From the NCBI GenBank assembly GCA_004525335.1, contig SPCL01000003.1, positions 1 through 32,420 on the forward strand: 32,420 nucleotides of DNA, read 5' to 3'. Within the stretch, counting starts at the first letter, position 1. Every line of letters begins with the position of its first letter. The translations under genes and the position numbers were made by a program. The notes beneath the pieces were generated by a model that was not told the origin of the DNA, ran no database searches, and was given only the letters and a program-made list of their open reading frames with translations. Of the stretch, positions 8,124 to 15,834 are shown one piece after another. The DNA comes from Thermodesulfobacteriales bacterium. Lineage in GTDB: Bacteria; Desulfobacterota_D; UBA1144; Nemesobacterales; UBA2774.

Positions 8124-9452
8124 ATGGAAGAAATGTTTTCAATATTAAATAGCATTCCAAGTCCTTATTCGGACTTAGTAGCTGTTGCAGTCATTTTTAT
8201 AATAATTGCAGCAATATCATTCTTAATTGCATTTCTATTCGGCAGGAAGGCTCCCGAGCAGATTGAGGAAGTTGAAATTGAAGAAGTTATAGAACCCCCT
8301 GAAGAAATTGCTGAAGATTTACCAAGCACAGAAGAAATAGTTGAATCTAAAGAGATAATTGAACCAGCGCCGGGTCAGGAATTTCAAACCCAGGCACCGG
8401 AAATAGCTGAAGAGATATCAGAAACAGAGATACTCCCTGAGCAAGAAGAAGCAATAGTAGAGGAGATTGAAGAAGAGACTGAAGAGGAAATTGAGCCGAG
8501 AGAAGAAGTCGATGAAAGTAAAGAGGGATTATTTGCCAGGCTTCGCCGAGGTCTTTCCAAAACACAGGCCGGACTGCTGGGCGGATTGGGCGGAATTGTT
8601 TCAAAAAAAGAAATTGACGCGAACCTTTGGGATGAGTTTGAAGAGACCCTCATTATGGCGGATATAGGCGTTAGCACGACTATGAAGCTAAGAGAAAATA
8701 TAGAAACAAAGCTCTCAAAACAATCTTTAAACAGCCTGGAATCTATAACCGATACTCTTAAAGAAGAGATTTTAGAGATTCTAAAGAGCGCCCAGGGGGC
8801 TCCCATTAACGCTAATGCTAGTCCTTTTGTCATAATGGTAGCGGGGGTAAACGGTGTTGGTAAAACTACCACAATTGGCAAACTTGCAAATAGGCTCAAA
8901 ACAGAGGACAAAAAAGTTATGGTCGCTGCAGGAGACACCTTCAGAGCTGCAGCTATGGAGCAGCTTGAGGTATGGTCAAAAAGAGTCGGAACAGACTTTC
9001 TAAAAGGTCAAAGCGGGGGAGACCCATCATCAGTTGCATTTGACGCTGTAAAAGCAGCACAAGCGCGCGGGACTGATATTCTAATAATCGATACGGCTGG
9101 AAGACTGCACACAAAGGGAAACCTAATGGAAGAGCTTACAAAGATGAAACGCATTGTTGGACGTGAACTCGAAGGGGCGCCACATGAAACATTATTGGTG
9201 CTAGACGCCACAACAGGGCAAAATGCTGTGCAGCAGGCTAAGCTCTTTAATGAGGCTATAGGGGTGACCGGAATAGTACTGACAAAGCTAGACGGTACGG
9301 CTAAAGGCGGGGTGATAATTGCTATTGCCGATGAACTAAATATTCCTGTTAAGTACATAGGGATCGGTGAAAGTCTTAGCGATCTTAGAGAATTTAATGC
9401 GGAAGAATTTGTGGAGGCGCTATTTTATACAGGAGACGAAACTGTTCATTAA
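8124..9452 (+). CDS. ftsY: Signal recognition particle receptor FtsY, membrane-anchored form
   Basis: The SRP receptor GTPase, which docks ribosome-SRP complexes at the inner membrane. Residues 17-40 form a hydrophobic segment ending FLFGRK, followed by a very Glu-rich A domain (about 45-132), then the amphipathic GLFARLRRGLSK helix and the N domain. The G domain has GVNGVGKTTT (241-250), DTFRAAA, DTAGRLHTK and LTKLDGTAKGG. At 442 aa it is in the normal range. A true transmembrane anchor differs from E. coli FtsY, which binds peripherally. The start is fixed by AGGAGG at 8107-8112. The next gene, ribD, is unrelated in function. Confidence 0.96.
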   Translation: MEEMFSILNSIPSPYSDLVAVAVIFIIIAAISFLIAFLFGRKAPEQIEEVEIEEVIEPPEEIAEDLPSTEEIVESKEIIEPAPGQEFQTQAPEIAEEISETEILPEQEEAIVEEIEEETEEEIEPREEVDESKEGLFARLRRGLSKTQAGLLGGLGGIVSKKEIDANLWDEFEETLIMADIGVSTTMKLRENIETKLSKQSLNSLESITDTLKEEILEILKSAQGAPINANASPFVIMVAGVNGVGKTTTIGKLANRLKTEDKKVMVAAGDTFRAAAMEQLEVWSKRVGTDFLKGQSGGDPSSVAFDAVKAAQARGTDILIIDTAGRLHTKGNLMEELTKMKRIVGRELEGAPHETLLVLDATTGQNAVQQAKLFNEAIGVTGIVLTKLDGTAKGGVIIAIADELNIPVKYIGIGESLSDLREFNAEEFVEALFYTGDETVH

Positions 9453-9470
9453 TATCACTTTAATATCACT
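9449..9470. repeat. 11-bp tandem duplication over the ftsY stop codon
   Basis: TTAATATCACT occurs twice in direct tandem (9449-9459 and 9460-9470). The first copy includes the last bases of ftsY and its TAA. It looks like a simple slippage duplication without coding consequence. Confidence 0.7.
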
Positions 9471-9520
9471 TTTAGCTTAAGCACGTAACTCCATGAATAG
9501 TCCTATCAAAATAGTAGAAA

Positions 9521-10618
9521 ATGGATAATCACACTAAATACATGTCACTTGCTTTGAAGCTAGCTAAAAAGGCTGAGGGGATGACGAGCCCAAATCCTAT
9601 GGTTGGCGCAGTTATTGTTAAAAAGGACAGGGTTATAGGACAGGGCTATCATAAAAAAGCAGGACTGCCTCACGCCGAGATTGAGGCTTTTAATGATGCT
9701 TTAAAAAAGAAAAACTCTGTTAAAGGTGCAGCCATTTATGTAACTCTAGAGCCTTGCTGTCACGAAAAGAAAAGAACCCCCCCTTGTGTTAGTACAATCA
9801 TAGAGAAGAAGATATCAAAAGTATATGTCGCCATGCTTGATCCAAATCCCAAGGTCTCAGGAAATGGGGTGAAACTTCTAAGAGAAAATGGGATTCAAGT
9901 AGAAGTTGGTATCCTTGAGGACAAAGCAAAGATATTAAATGAGGCGTTTACCAAATATATAACTACCAAAAAACCCTTTGTAATCTTAAAACTTGCCGCT
10001 ACAATGGACGGCAAAATTGCAGCATATACGGGCGATTCCAAGTGGATTGGCAGCCCGACACAGCGAAAATTTGCACACCAACTGAGAAATAAAGTGGATG
10101 GGATCATGGTAGGAACAGAGACTGTTCTCAAAGACAATCCGAGCTTAAACGTGAGGTTAGGGAAAAAAACCGCCGACCCTATCCCGATTGTTTTAGACCG
10201 CAAGTTAAGAATCCCTCTGGAATCAAATCTCTTAAACATCCATGAACGCTCTATCATAGCGACATCGGATTTATCTAAAACAGGAAAAGTTCAGAAACTT
10301 CAAAATCTAGGAGCGTCCATTCTACAAATCAAAGAGGATAAAAATGGTCGGTTAAACTTGAAAGAACTTATGACGAAGTTAGGAAAACTTGAGATCATGA
10401 GCGTACTAATAGAAGGCGGCAGCAAGGTGGCCGCTTCAGCATTAAAAAGCGGTATAGTAGATAAAGTCGTCTTCTTCTATTCACCTAAGATTGTAGGATC
10501 TGAAGGGATTAGCATGATAGGAGAGCTTGGAATCTCTACTATTAAGAAATCGTTAGAAATAAAGAATACCAAGATAAAAAGAATCAATGATGAAATCATG
10601 ATCGAGGGTTATTTATAG
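9521..10618 (+). CDS. ribD: Bifunctional riboflavin biosynthesis protein RibD
   Basis: It catalyses two steps from the GTP cyclohydrolase II product: deamination, then NADPH-dependent reduction of the ribosyl side chain, on the way to riboflavin. The deaminase domain (1 to about 145) has the zinc motif HAE (51-53) and EPCC...TPPC (77-89), with Cys79 and Cys89 as likely ligands. The reductase domain (about 150-365) has VILKLAATMDGKIA, SKWIGS, DGIMVGTETVLKDNP and SVLIEGGSKVA. The length of 365 is standard. The ATG at 9521 lacks a clear Shine-Dalgarno sequence. No other rib gene and no FMN-riboswitch-like leader is near, so it is separated from the rest of its pathway. nadD and rsfS follow closely. 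Confidence 0.95.
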   Translation: MDNHTKYMSLALKLAKKAEGMTSPNPMVGAVIVKKDRVIGQGYHKKAGLPHAEIEAFNDALKKKNSVKGAAIYVTLEPCCHEKKRTPPCVSTIIEKKISKVYVAMLDPNPKVSGNGVKLLRENGIQVEVGILEDKAKILNEAFTKYITTKKPFVILKLAATMDGKIAAYTGDSKWIGSPTQRKFAHQLRNKVDGIMVGTETVLKDNPSLNVRLGKKTADPIPIVLDRKLRIPLESNLLNIHERSIIATSDLSKTGKVQKLQNLGASILQIKEDKNGRLNLKELMTKLGKLEIMSVLIEGGSKVAASALKSGIVDKVVFFYSPKIVGSEGISMIGELGISTIKKSLEIKNTKIKRINDEIMIEGYL

Positions 10619-10667
10619 CACTTTTTTAGTGGACCCCCCTATAACGTGTTACAATCCTCTATATATT

Positions 10668-11330
10668 ATGGGCAATAAGATACAACAAAGAGTAGGTCTT
10701 TTCGGGGGTACTTTCGATCCAATTCATTTTGGACATCTTCGAGCTGCGGAGGAGATCAAACAAATACTTGAGCTTGATAAAGTTTATTTTATCCCGACCG
10801 CAATTTCACCTCATAAAGTAGATACGAATGTAACTCTTTCTTCAAAGCGGCTAGAAATGCTAAAACTAGCGATAGAAGGAAACAAATATTTCGATATATC
10901 GGAATTTGAACTGAAATCTGAAACACCTTCATATACAATTAAAACTCTTGAGTATTTTAGTAAAATGGAACCCGCTCCTGAGCTTTACTTTATTGTTGGC
11001 AATGAGCAGTTCGATCAGATGGACACTTGGAGAGATTACAAACGGCTTTTTGAGCTAAGTAATTTTGCTGTTATCACAAGACCGGGGTTTTCAGAACTAA
11101 GCTCAAGCAAAGTACCACTTGCGCTTAAAGATGATTTTCGATATTATAATTGTATAGAAAACGTGATTTCATATACTAACAAAAGAAAAGAGATTGTATT
11201 TATAGAGATTAAAGGAATTGAGATTTCTTCAACTGATATTCGAGCCTTTGTTAAATCAAAAAAGTCCATTAAATATCTTGTACCGGATAAAGTACAAAAA
11301 TTTATATTATCTGAAAAACTGTATGCTTAG
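10668..11330 (+). CDS. nadD: Nicotinate-nucleotide adenylyltransferase NadD
   Basis: It adenylates nicotinate mononucleotide to deamido-NAD in NAD synthesis. The nucleotidyltransferase signature GGTFDPIHFGH lies at residues 13-23 and the ATP-binding ISSTDIR near the C-terminus, followed by the usual YLVPDKVQKFI ending. I chose the ATG at 10668 (220 aa) because the protein should begin close to the GGTFDP motif; an upstream GTG at 10629 would add 13 residues unlike the family. No strong ribosome binding site is visible. Its TAG stop (11328-11330) is part of the Shine-Dalgarno sequence of rsfS, so the two are probably translated together. nadD-rsfS is a widespread gene pair. Confidence 0.95.
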   Translation: MGNKIQQRVGLFGGTFDPIHFGHLRAAEEIKQILELDKVYFIPTAISPHKVDTNVTLSSKRLEMLKLAIEGNKYFDISEFELKSETPSYTIKTLEYFSKMEPAPELYFIVGNEQFDQMDTWRDYKRLFELSNFAVITRPGFSELSSSKVPLALKDDFRYYNCIENVISYTNKRKEIVFIEIKGIEISSTDIRAFVKSKKSIKYLVPDKVQKFILSEKLYA

Positions 11331-11334
11331 GAGG
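11329..11334 (+). promoter_or_regulatory. Ribosome binding site that fixes the AUA start of rsfS
   Basis: AGGAGG at 11329-11334, overlapping the nadD stop codon, is followed by exactly 7 bases and then ATA at 11342. This is ideal spacing for initiation. No ATG, GTG or TTG in the rsfS frame is near it. Confidence 0.7.
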
Positions 11335-11341
11335 CACCTAA

Positions 11342-11737
11342 ATAGACTCTAAAAATAAAGCTATATCTGTTGCTCACGCAGCTTGGGAAAAACAAGCTAT
11401 AAACCCTATTTTGCTTGAAGTAAAATCTACTAGTGATGTTACTGATTACTTCCTGGTATGTAGCGCCAATTCTGACCGCGGTGTAAAAACTATAGTTGAG
11501 AATATAGAACAAACGCTCAAAGATGCGGGGCAAAAGGTGATTGGAGTAGAAGGTTTCAAAGAAGGCAAATGGGTTCTTGTAGATTCAGCGGATGTTGTAG
11601 CGCATGTGTTTTATGAGCCTCTTAGAGAGTTTTATGATATAGAGAGTTTATGGATAGATGCACCTAGGTTAAATCTGGACTTTAAGGACAACCCCACCCC
11701 TCTTAAACCAAAAGGTTCCCAGGAAACATATAGATAG
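11342..11737 (+). CDS. rsfS: Ribosome silencing factor RsfS, apparent AUA start
   Basis: RsfS binds ribosomal protein uL14 and blocks subunit joining in starvation. Core blocks are present: VTDYFLVCSANSDRGVKTI, VIGVEGFKEGKWVLVDSADVVAHVF and REFYDIESLW. The frame is open back to ATA (11342), directly after a TAA at 11339-11341, and reads (I/M)DSKNKAISVAHAAWEKQA, matching the usual first helix of the family (typically MDS...). The first conventional start would be TTG at 11411, which deletes that helix and has no ribosome binding site. So either AUA is used, with the perfect AGGAGG upstream, or the base should be ATG. The product is 131 aa with a Pro/Lys-rich tail. Confidence 0.88.
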   Translation: MDSKNKAISVAHAAWEKQAINPILLEVKSTSDVTDYFLVCSANSDRGVKTIVENIEQTLKDAGQKVIGVEGFKEGKWVLVDSADVVAHVFYEPLREFYDIESLWIDAPRLNLDFKDNPTPLKPKGSQETYR

Positions 11738-11759
11738 AGTTTTAATTAACTCAATCTAT
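11730..11759. terminator. Stem-loop between convergent rsfS and ftsZ
   Basis: ATAGATAGAGTT (11730-11741) pairs with AACTCAATCTAT (11748-11759) with one mismatch and a 6-base loop. It begins in the last codons of rsfS. It lacks a T-run on either strand, so it would be a poor intrinsic terminator, but its place between two convergent operons suggests some role in ending or stabilising transcripts. Confidence 0.35.
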
Positions 11760-11824
11760 CAAAACCATACGATAACAACGGCAGTTGCCTTGGGAAGTCA
11801 TAATATACCAATGTTTGCAGTAGC

Positions 11825-12898
11825 TTACTGACCTTCTTGAACACCGCGCCTTCTAATGAAAGCCGGTATTTCGAATTCATCATCGCCAACTTCGGGTGGG
11901 AGCTGTGTAACAACTTGCTTTAGTTTCTCTGCCTTAGCGGAGTTTATCCCGGTAGCTATGACAGTAAGCTGGACAGCTTCTTTGAAATCATGGTTAAAAA
12001 CTAATCCGAAAATCAAATTTACATCTTTATGTGCTCTTTCTTTAATGTAATTACATGCTTCGTTTAACTCTTCAATTCCAAAATCAGGTGAAGCAGTAAC
12101 GTTCAATAAAATGCCCGTTGCGCCGTCAATGGAGATGTCTTCTAATAGCGGGCTTGTTATAGCAGCTTCCGCAGCTTCTATAGCCCTGTTGGGTCCTTCA
12201 GCATAGCCTGCTCCCATAAGAGCCTTACCGCCGTTTTCACCCATAATACTTCTAACATCGGCAAAATCGACATTGATGTATCCGGTTCCGGTTATTATGT
12301 CTGAGATCCCGCGAACTGCCTGATGAAGCACTTCATCCGCTTTCTTAAAAGCATCGAGAACGCTTACTTTGTGAACCTCTGCAAGCCTATCATTTGGAAT
12401 GATAATTAGGGTATCAACTTCTTTATCCAGACTACTAATACCCTCTATTGCCTGTCTGTTTCTTTTTGGACCTTCAAACCCAAAAGGTTTTGTTACAACT
12501 CCAATCGTTAAAGCACCAATTTCTCTAGCGGCTTGCGCAATTATTGGAGATGCACCAGTCCCAGTGCCACCACCCATACCGGCAGTGATAAAGACCATAT
12601 CAGCACCTTCAAGAGCCTCTGCAATCTTTGCCTGATCTTCAATTGCAGCTTCTCTACCCAAATTTGGGTTTCCGCCAGATCCTAACCCCTTGGTTGTTCT
12701 GGTACCTATCTGTATTTTTGTAGGAGCAAGAGATTTTCTGAGATCTTGCGCATCTGTATTAGCAACTATAAACTCAACGCCGTTAAGACCCCTTTCTATC
12801 ATAGCGTTAACAGCATTGCCTCCGGCGCCACCAGCTCCTACGACTTTAATTTTTGCTTTTTGTTCCACATTTATATCTTCAAGCTCAAATTTGGCCAT
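11825..12898 (-). CDS. ftsZ: Cell division GTPase FtsZ
   Basis: The tubulin homologue that forms the Z ring. It has GAGGAGGNAVN (21-31), the tubulin signature GGGTGTGA (109-116), and the T7 catalytic loop in NVDFADVRSIM. The C-terminal linker is short and the conserved tail EFEIPAFIRRR (about 341-351), which binds FtsA and other partners, is complete. The length is 357 aa. A strong ribosome binding site, AGGAGGGTGAT, sits about 10 bases before the ATG, clearly better than those of most genes upstream in the cluster and in line with the excess of FtsZ that cells need over FtsA. It is the last gene of the dcw cluster, 41 bases after ftsA. Confidence 0.97.
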   Translation of the reverse strand: MAKFELEDINVEQKAKIKVVGAGGAGGNAVNAMIERGLNGVEFIVANTDAQDLRKSLAPTKIQIGTRTTKGLGSGGNPNLGREAAIEDQAKIAEALEGADMVFITAGMGGGTGTGASPIIAQAAREIGALTIGVVTKPFGFEGPKRNRQAIEGISSLDKEVDTLIIIPNDRLAEVHKVSVLDAFKKADEVLHQAVRGISDIITGTGYINVDFADVRSIMGENGGKALMGAGYAEGPNRAIEAAEAAITSPLLEDISIDGATGILLNVTASPDFGIEELNEACNYIKERAHKDVNLIFGLVFNHDFKEAVQLTVIATGINSAKAEKLKQVVTQLPPEVGDDEFEIPAFIRRRGVQEGQ

Positions 12899-12939
12899 AA
12901 CCTATCACCCTCCTGCAGTATGTATTATTTCATTGTAAC

Positions 12940-14172
12940 CTAAAAAAACTCTTCAAACCAGTGTTGCATGCTATCAAATATTTTTTTAAATACATTTTCA
13001 TCTCGAATGCGGAGTTTTTTATCCCCTTTATACCCCGCACCGTAAAGAACCAGTCCAACACCGGTTGAGTAAACCGGGTTAGCAATTATATCTGTTAACC
13101 CTCCCACAGCGGTTGGAATGCCCATTCTAACAGGCATTTCAAGCACACGCTCGGCAAGCTCAACGGTACCATTCATAATAACAGTACCGCCGGTTATAAC
13201 AACACCGGCAGGGACTAATTCTTCATAACCTGATTTTTGTATTTCATTTTTAGCCAAAGCAAATATTTCTTCCATCCTAGGCTCAATAACCATGGCAAGA
13301 TCCTTTCTGGAGACCTTTCTGAAATGTTTGCCGCCTACGCTGGGAACTTCGATTTCTTCTTCTGGCGAAACGAGCTCTGCTAATGCTGTGCCATGTTTTT
13401 CTTTTATCTTTCTTGCCTCAGCAAGTGGAGTTGATAAACCCAGAGCAATGTCCCGGTCTATATTATCCCCTCCAAGAGTTACATTTTCGGTATACCTTAT
13501 ACTACCGCCCACAAAAATGGCTATATCAGTGGTCCCGCCCCCGCAGTCAATAAGAACTACACCAATTTCTTTTTCATCCTCTGTAAGAACAGCCTCACTC
13601 GATGCCAGCTGTTCAAGCACAATATCAGCTACATCCATTCCTGCCCCATGTACGCACTTTACTAAGTTCTGAGCCGCGGTGACCTGTCCTGTAACTATAT
13701 GGACTCTTGTTTCTAGTTTGATTCCATAGATTCCGACCGGATCTTTTATTCCGGCTTGGCCGTCTACAATATATTCTTGGGGGATAACATGGATTATTTC
13801 TCTATCAGCGGGAATCAATACGGCATTAGCTGACTCTATAACCCTGTCCAAATCACGCCTAGCCACTTCACGCTCTCTAATTGTGATCATCCCGTGGCCG
13901 CTGATACCTTTGATATGACCGCCGGCAATACCGACAAAGACGGTTCTGATTTCACATCCAGCCATATGCTCCGCTTCTTCTACAGCATTTTTGACTGATT
14001 GGATAGTGTTTTCAATATTAACTACAACTCCTCTTTTAAGACCAAATGAGGGGTATATCCCTACACCGATAATCTCGACTTCTTCAGTCTGAGGATTTAG
14101 TTCTCCAACCATGGCACAGATCTTTGTTGTGCCAATATCCAACCCTATTATTAAGTTTTGTTCTTTACCCAT
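12940..14172 (-). CDS. ftsA: Cell division protein FtsA
   Basis: An actin-like ATPase that tethers FtsZ to the inner membrane and recruits later division proteins. The phosphate-binding motifs LIIGLDIGTTKICAM (residues 7-21) and VVLIDCGGGTTDIAIF are present, as is AGVVITGGTVIMNG (adenosine motif). The SHS2/1C insertion (about 85-165) is in place of actin subdomain 1B. The C-terminus ends in an amphipathic helix, FKKIFDSMQHWFEEFF, the membrane-targeting sequence. The length is 410 aa. The ATG overlaps the end of ftsQ by 8 bases, so translation is coupled. Confidence 0.96.
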   Translation of the reverse strand: MGKEQNLIIGLDIGTTKICAMVGELNPQTEEVEIIGVGIYPSFGLKRGVVVNIENTIQSVKNAVEEAEHMAGCEIRTVFVGIAGGHIKGISGHGMITIREREVARRDLDRVIESANAVLIPADREIIHVIPQEYIVDGQAGIKDPVGIYGIKLETRVHIVTGQVTAAQNLVKCVHGAGMDVADIVLEQLASSEAVLTEDEKEIGVVLIDCGGGTTDIAIFVGGSIRYTENVTLGGDNIDRDIALGLSTPLAEARKIKEKHGTALAELVSPEEEIEVPSVGGKHFRKVSRKDLAMVIEPRMEEIFALAKNEIQKSGYEELVPAGVVITGGTVIMNGTVELAERVLEMPVRMGIPTAVGGLTDIIANPVYSTGVGLVLYGAGYKGDKKLRIRDENVFKKIFDSMQHWFEEFF

Positions 14173-14935
14173 CTTCTTCGGTATCTGCCTTTACAACAGG
14201 CAAATCAAAATTAACCACACCCATATTATCCGAGGTTATATTAATATATTTTTCCTCAATGCCCATTATTTCGGCATGAGTAATGATTTTTTCAACCTTC
14301 CGCCACTTATTGACAATATTTTTAGTATCGAATTCGATACGTTTTTTATCAACTGTAAATACATCAATCCCGTATATTGAATCAAGGTGGACTTCAGAAA
14401 TGTTGCTCCAGTTAAGAACTTTACTTACTGAAGATAATTCCAATAACTGTATTGCCTCTTTTACAAGATCGGGATCGTTTATACCTTCGCCTATCAGAAC
14501 AGGAAAATCAAGACCTTCATCAAAATTTGCGGGACCAAGACGCTTGCCTTCCTTATTTATGTAGAAAATCTTTCCATTTTCATCAAATAAGAGACAGTAT
14601 GATTCTTCCTCATTTATTTGAATATTAACTTTCTTTGGGAACTCTTTTGTAACAGATACGCCCTTTACCCAGGAATTCTTTAATATGTTTTCCTCAACTG
14701 AATCTTCAAAAAAGAAAATGCTGCTCTCGCCCTGCCTTAAACCAGATCTTTTTAGAATTTCTTTTTCATTAATCTTTGTATTTCCACTAATATTAATCTC
14801 TTGCACGGTGAAAATTCCAAGGTGAAGAGTAATGTATGCCGATGCGACTAATGCAATCAGCACTAAGAATACAGAGAGGATTTTGATATATTTGAGATAT
14901 GAGAAACGACCTTCTTCGTTATTTTGTCCGTTCAC
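14165..14935 (-). CDS. ftsQ: Cell division protein FtsQ (DivIB family)
   Basis: A bitopic inner-membrane protein linking FtsL and FtsB-type partners to the FtsW/FtsI synthase. A short cytoplasmic tail precedes one transmembrane segment (about 18-38), then a POTRA domain (IFTVQEINISGNTKINEKEI, about 41-110) and the FtsQ beta domain. The length of 256 aa is typical. It starts at GTG, which overlaps the murB stop codon as GTGA. There is no ddl gene between murB and ftsQ, although many proteobacteria have one there. Confidence 0.93.
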   Translation of the reverse strand: MNGQNNEEGRFSYLKYIKILSVFLVLIALVASAYITLHLGIFTVQEINISGNTKINEKEILKRSGLRQGESSIFFFEDSVEENILKNSWVKGVSVTKEFPKKVNIQINEEESYCLLFDENGKIFYINKEGKRLGPANFDEGLDFPVLIGEGINDPDLVKEAIQLLELSSVSKVLNWSNISEVHLDSIYGIDVFTVDKKRIEFDTKNIVNKWRKVEKIITHAEIMGIEEKYINITSDNMGVVNFDLPVVKADTEEDG

Positions 14936-15834
14936 TTTTCTTGGTTTCCTATAACTCTTACTTCTGTCTCGAGCTTAATTCCTCTTTCAGAAAGTGCTTC
15001 ATTCTTTGCTTTCTCTATAAGTTCTAAAACATCGCTTGCCCTTGCATTTCCTGTATTGACAATAAAGTTTGCATGTAGATCAGAGAACTGAGCGCCGCCG
15101 ATACTAAATCCTTTTAACCCCAGCTCTTCAATCAACTGACCTGCCGCAATGTCGGGCGGGTTTTTAAAAATAGAGCCGGTATTAGACATTTTAATTGGCT
15201 GAGTCGAATTTCTTTTAGCCATATACTCTTTTACATTCTGCTCACTTTTGACACTGTCCCCATGTTCTAATTTAAAAAGTGCTTTAGTAACCACACTTCC
15301 CTCAGGCAAGTTGCTCTTACGATATTCAAATTTAATCTCGCTTCTTTTTAGAGCAATTTCTTCTCCACCTGACCATATCCAAACTGTATCAACTACGTCT
15401 TTAATTTCACCATTATTTGCACCAGCGTTCATGAAGATTCCGCCCCCAACGGTGCCGGGAATTCCTGCAGCAAACTCAAACCCGGTCAATCCTGCTTTAA
15501 TTGTCCTATTTAATATTGTGCCAAGTATTACGCCTGATTCAGCAAGTACTTTGGTCCCCTCAACTATCTCGATTTTTTTCAGCTTCTTCGTTGAGACAAC
15601 AACTCCTGAAATACCTTGATCATATACAATCGTGTTGGATCCCTCACCTAAGACAACCCATGGTACATTTGATGCTGACAAAATGTTAATCAGCTTTATA
15701 AATTCATCATGATTATTGGGCTCTGCGACAAGATCGGCCTGACCACCCACTCTGAGCCAAGTGTATTTTTTCATCGGGTAATCAGGGCTTACGTTGCAGC
15801 CAATATTTTCGATTTGATGAATCAAATCTTTCAC
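14932..15834 (-). CDS. murB: UDP-N-acetylenolpyruvoylglucosamine reductase MurB
   Basis: A FAD enzyme that reduces UDP-GlcNAc-enolpyruvate to UDP-MurNAc with NADPH. FAD-binding blocks VLGEGSNTIV and EFAAGIPGTVGGGIFMNAGA are present. The catalytic Ser lies in NTGSIFKNP and the catalytic Glu in KLETEVRVIG. GLKGFSIGGAQFSDLHANFIVN is the compact type II form without the extra loop of E. coli MurB. The length is 300 aa. The start is GTG, overlapping the murC stop by GTGA. Confidence 0.95.
   Translation of the reverse strand: MKDLIHQIENIGCNVSPDYPMKKYTWLRVGGQADLVAEPNNHDEFIKLINILSASNVPWVVLGEGSNTIVYDQGISGVVVSTKKLKKIEIVEGTKVLAESGVILGTILNRTIKAGLTGFEFAAGIPGTVGGGIFMNAGANNGEIKDVVDTVWIWSGGEEIALKRSEIKFEYRKSNLPEGSVVTKALFKLEHGDSVKSEQNVKEYMAKRNSTQPIKMSNTGSIFKNPPDIAAGQLIEELGLKGFSIGGAQFSDLHANFIVNTGNARASDVLELIEKAKNEALSERGIKLETEVRVIGNQEK

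Noticed and set aside
8384..8938. A 184-codon open frame on the minus strand inside ftsY
   Set aside because: It is antisense to the Glu-rich linker and G domain of FtsY. Its Ser/Pro-rich product mirrors the GAA/GAG codons of the sense strand, and it has no ribosome binding site or family resemblance.
9453..9520. FMN riboswitch upstream of ribD
   Set aside because: The gap is only 68 bases and lacks the conserved multi-stem structure; an aptamer does not fit.
10629..10667. GTG start for nadD 13 codons upstream
   Set aside because: The added residues are unlike the family, and ATG 10668 places GGTFDPIHFGH at the usual position.
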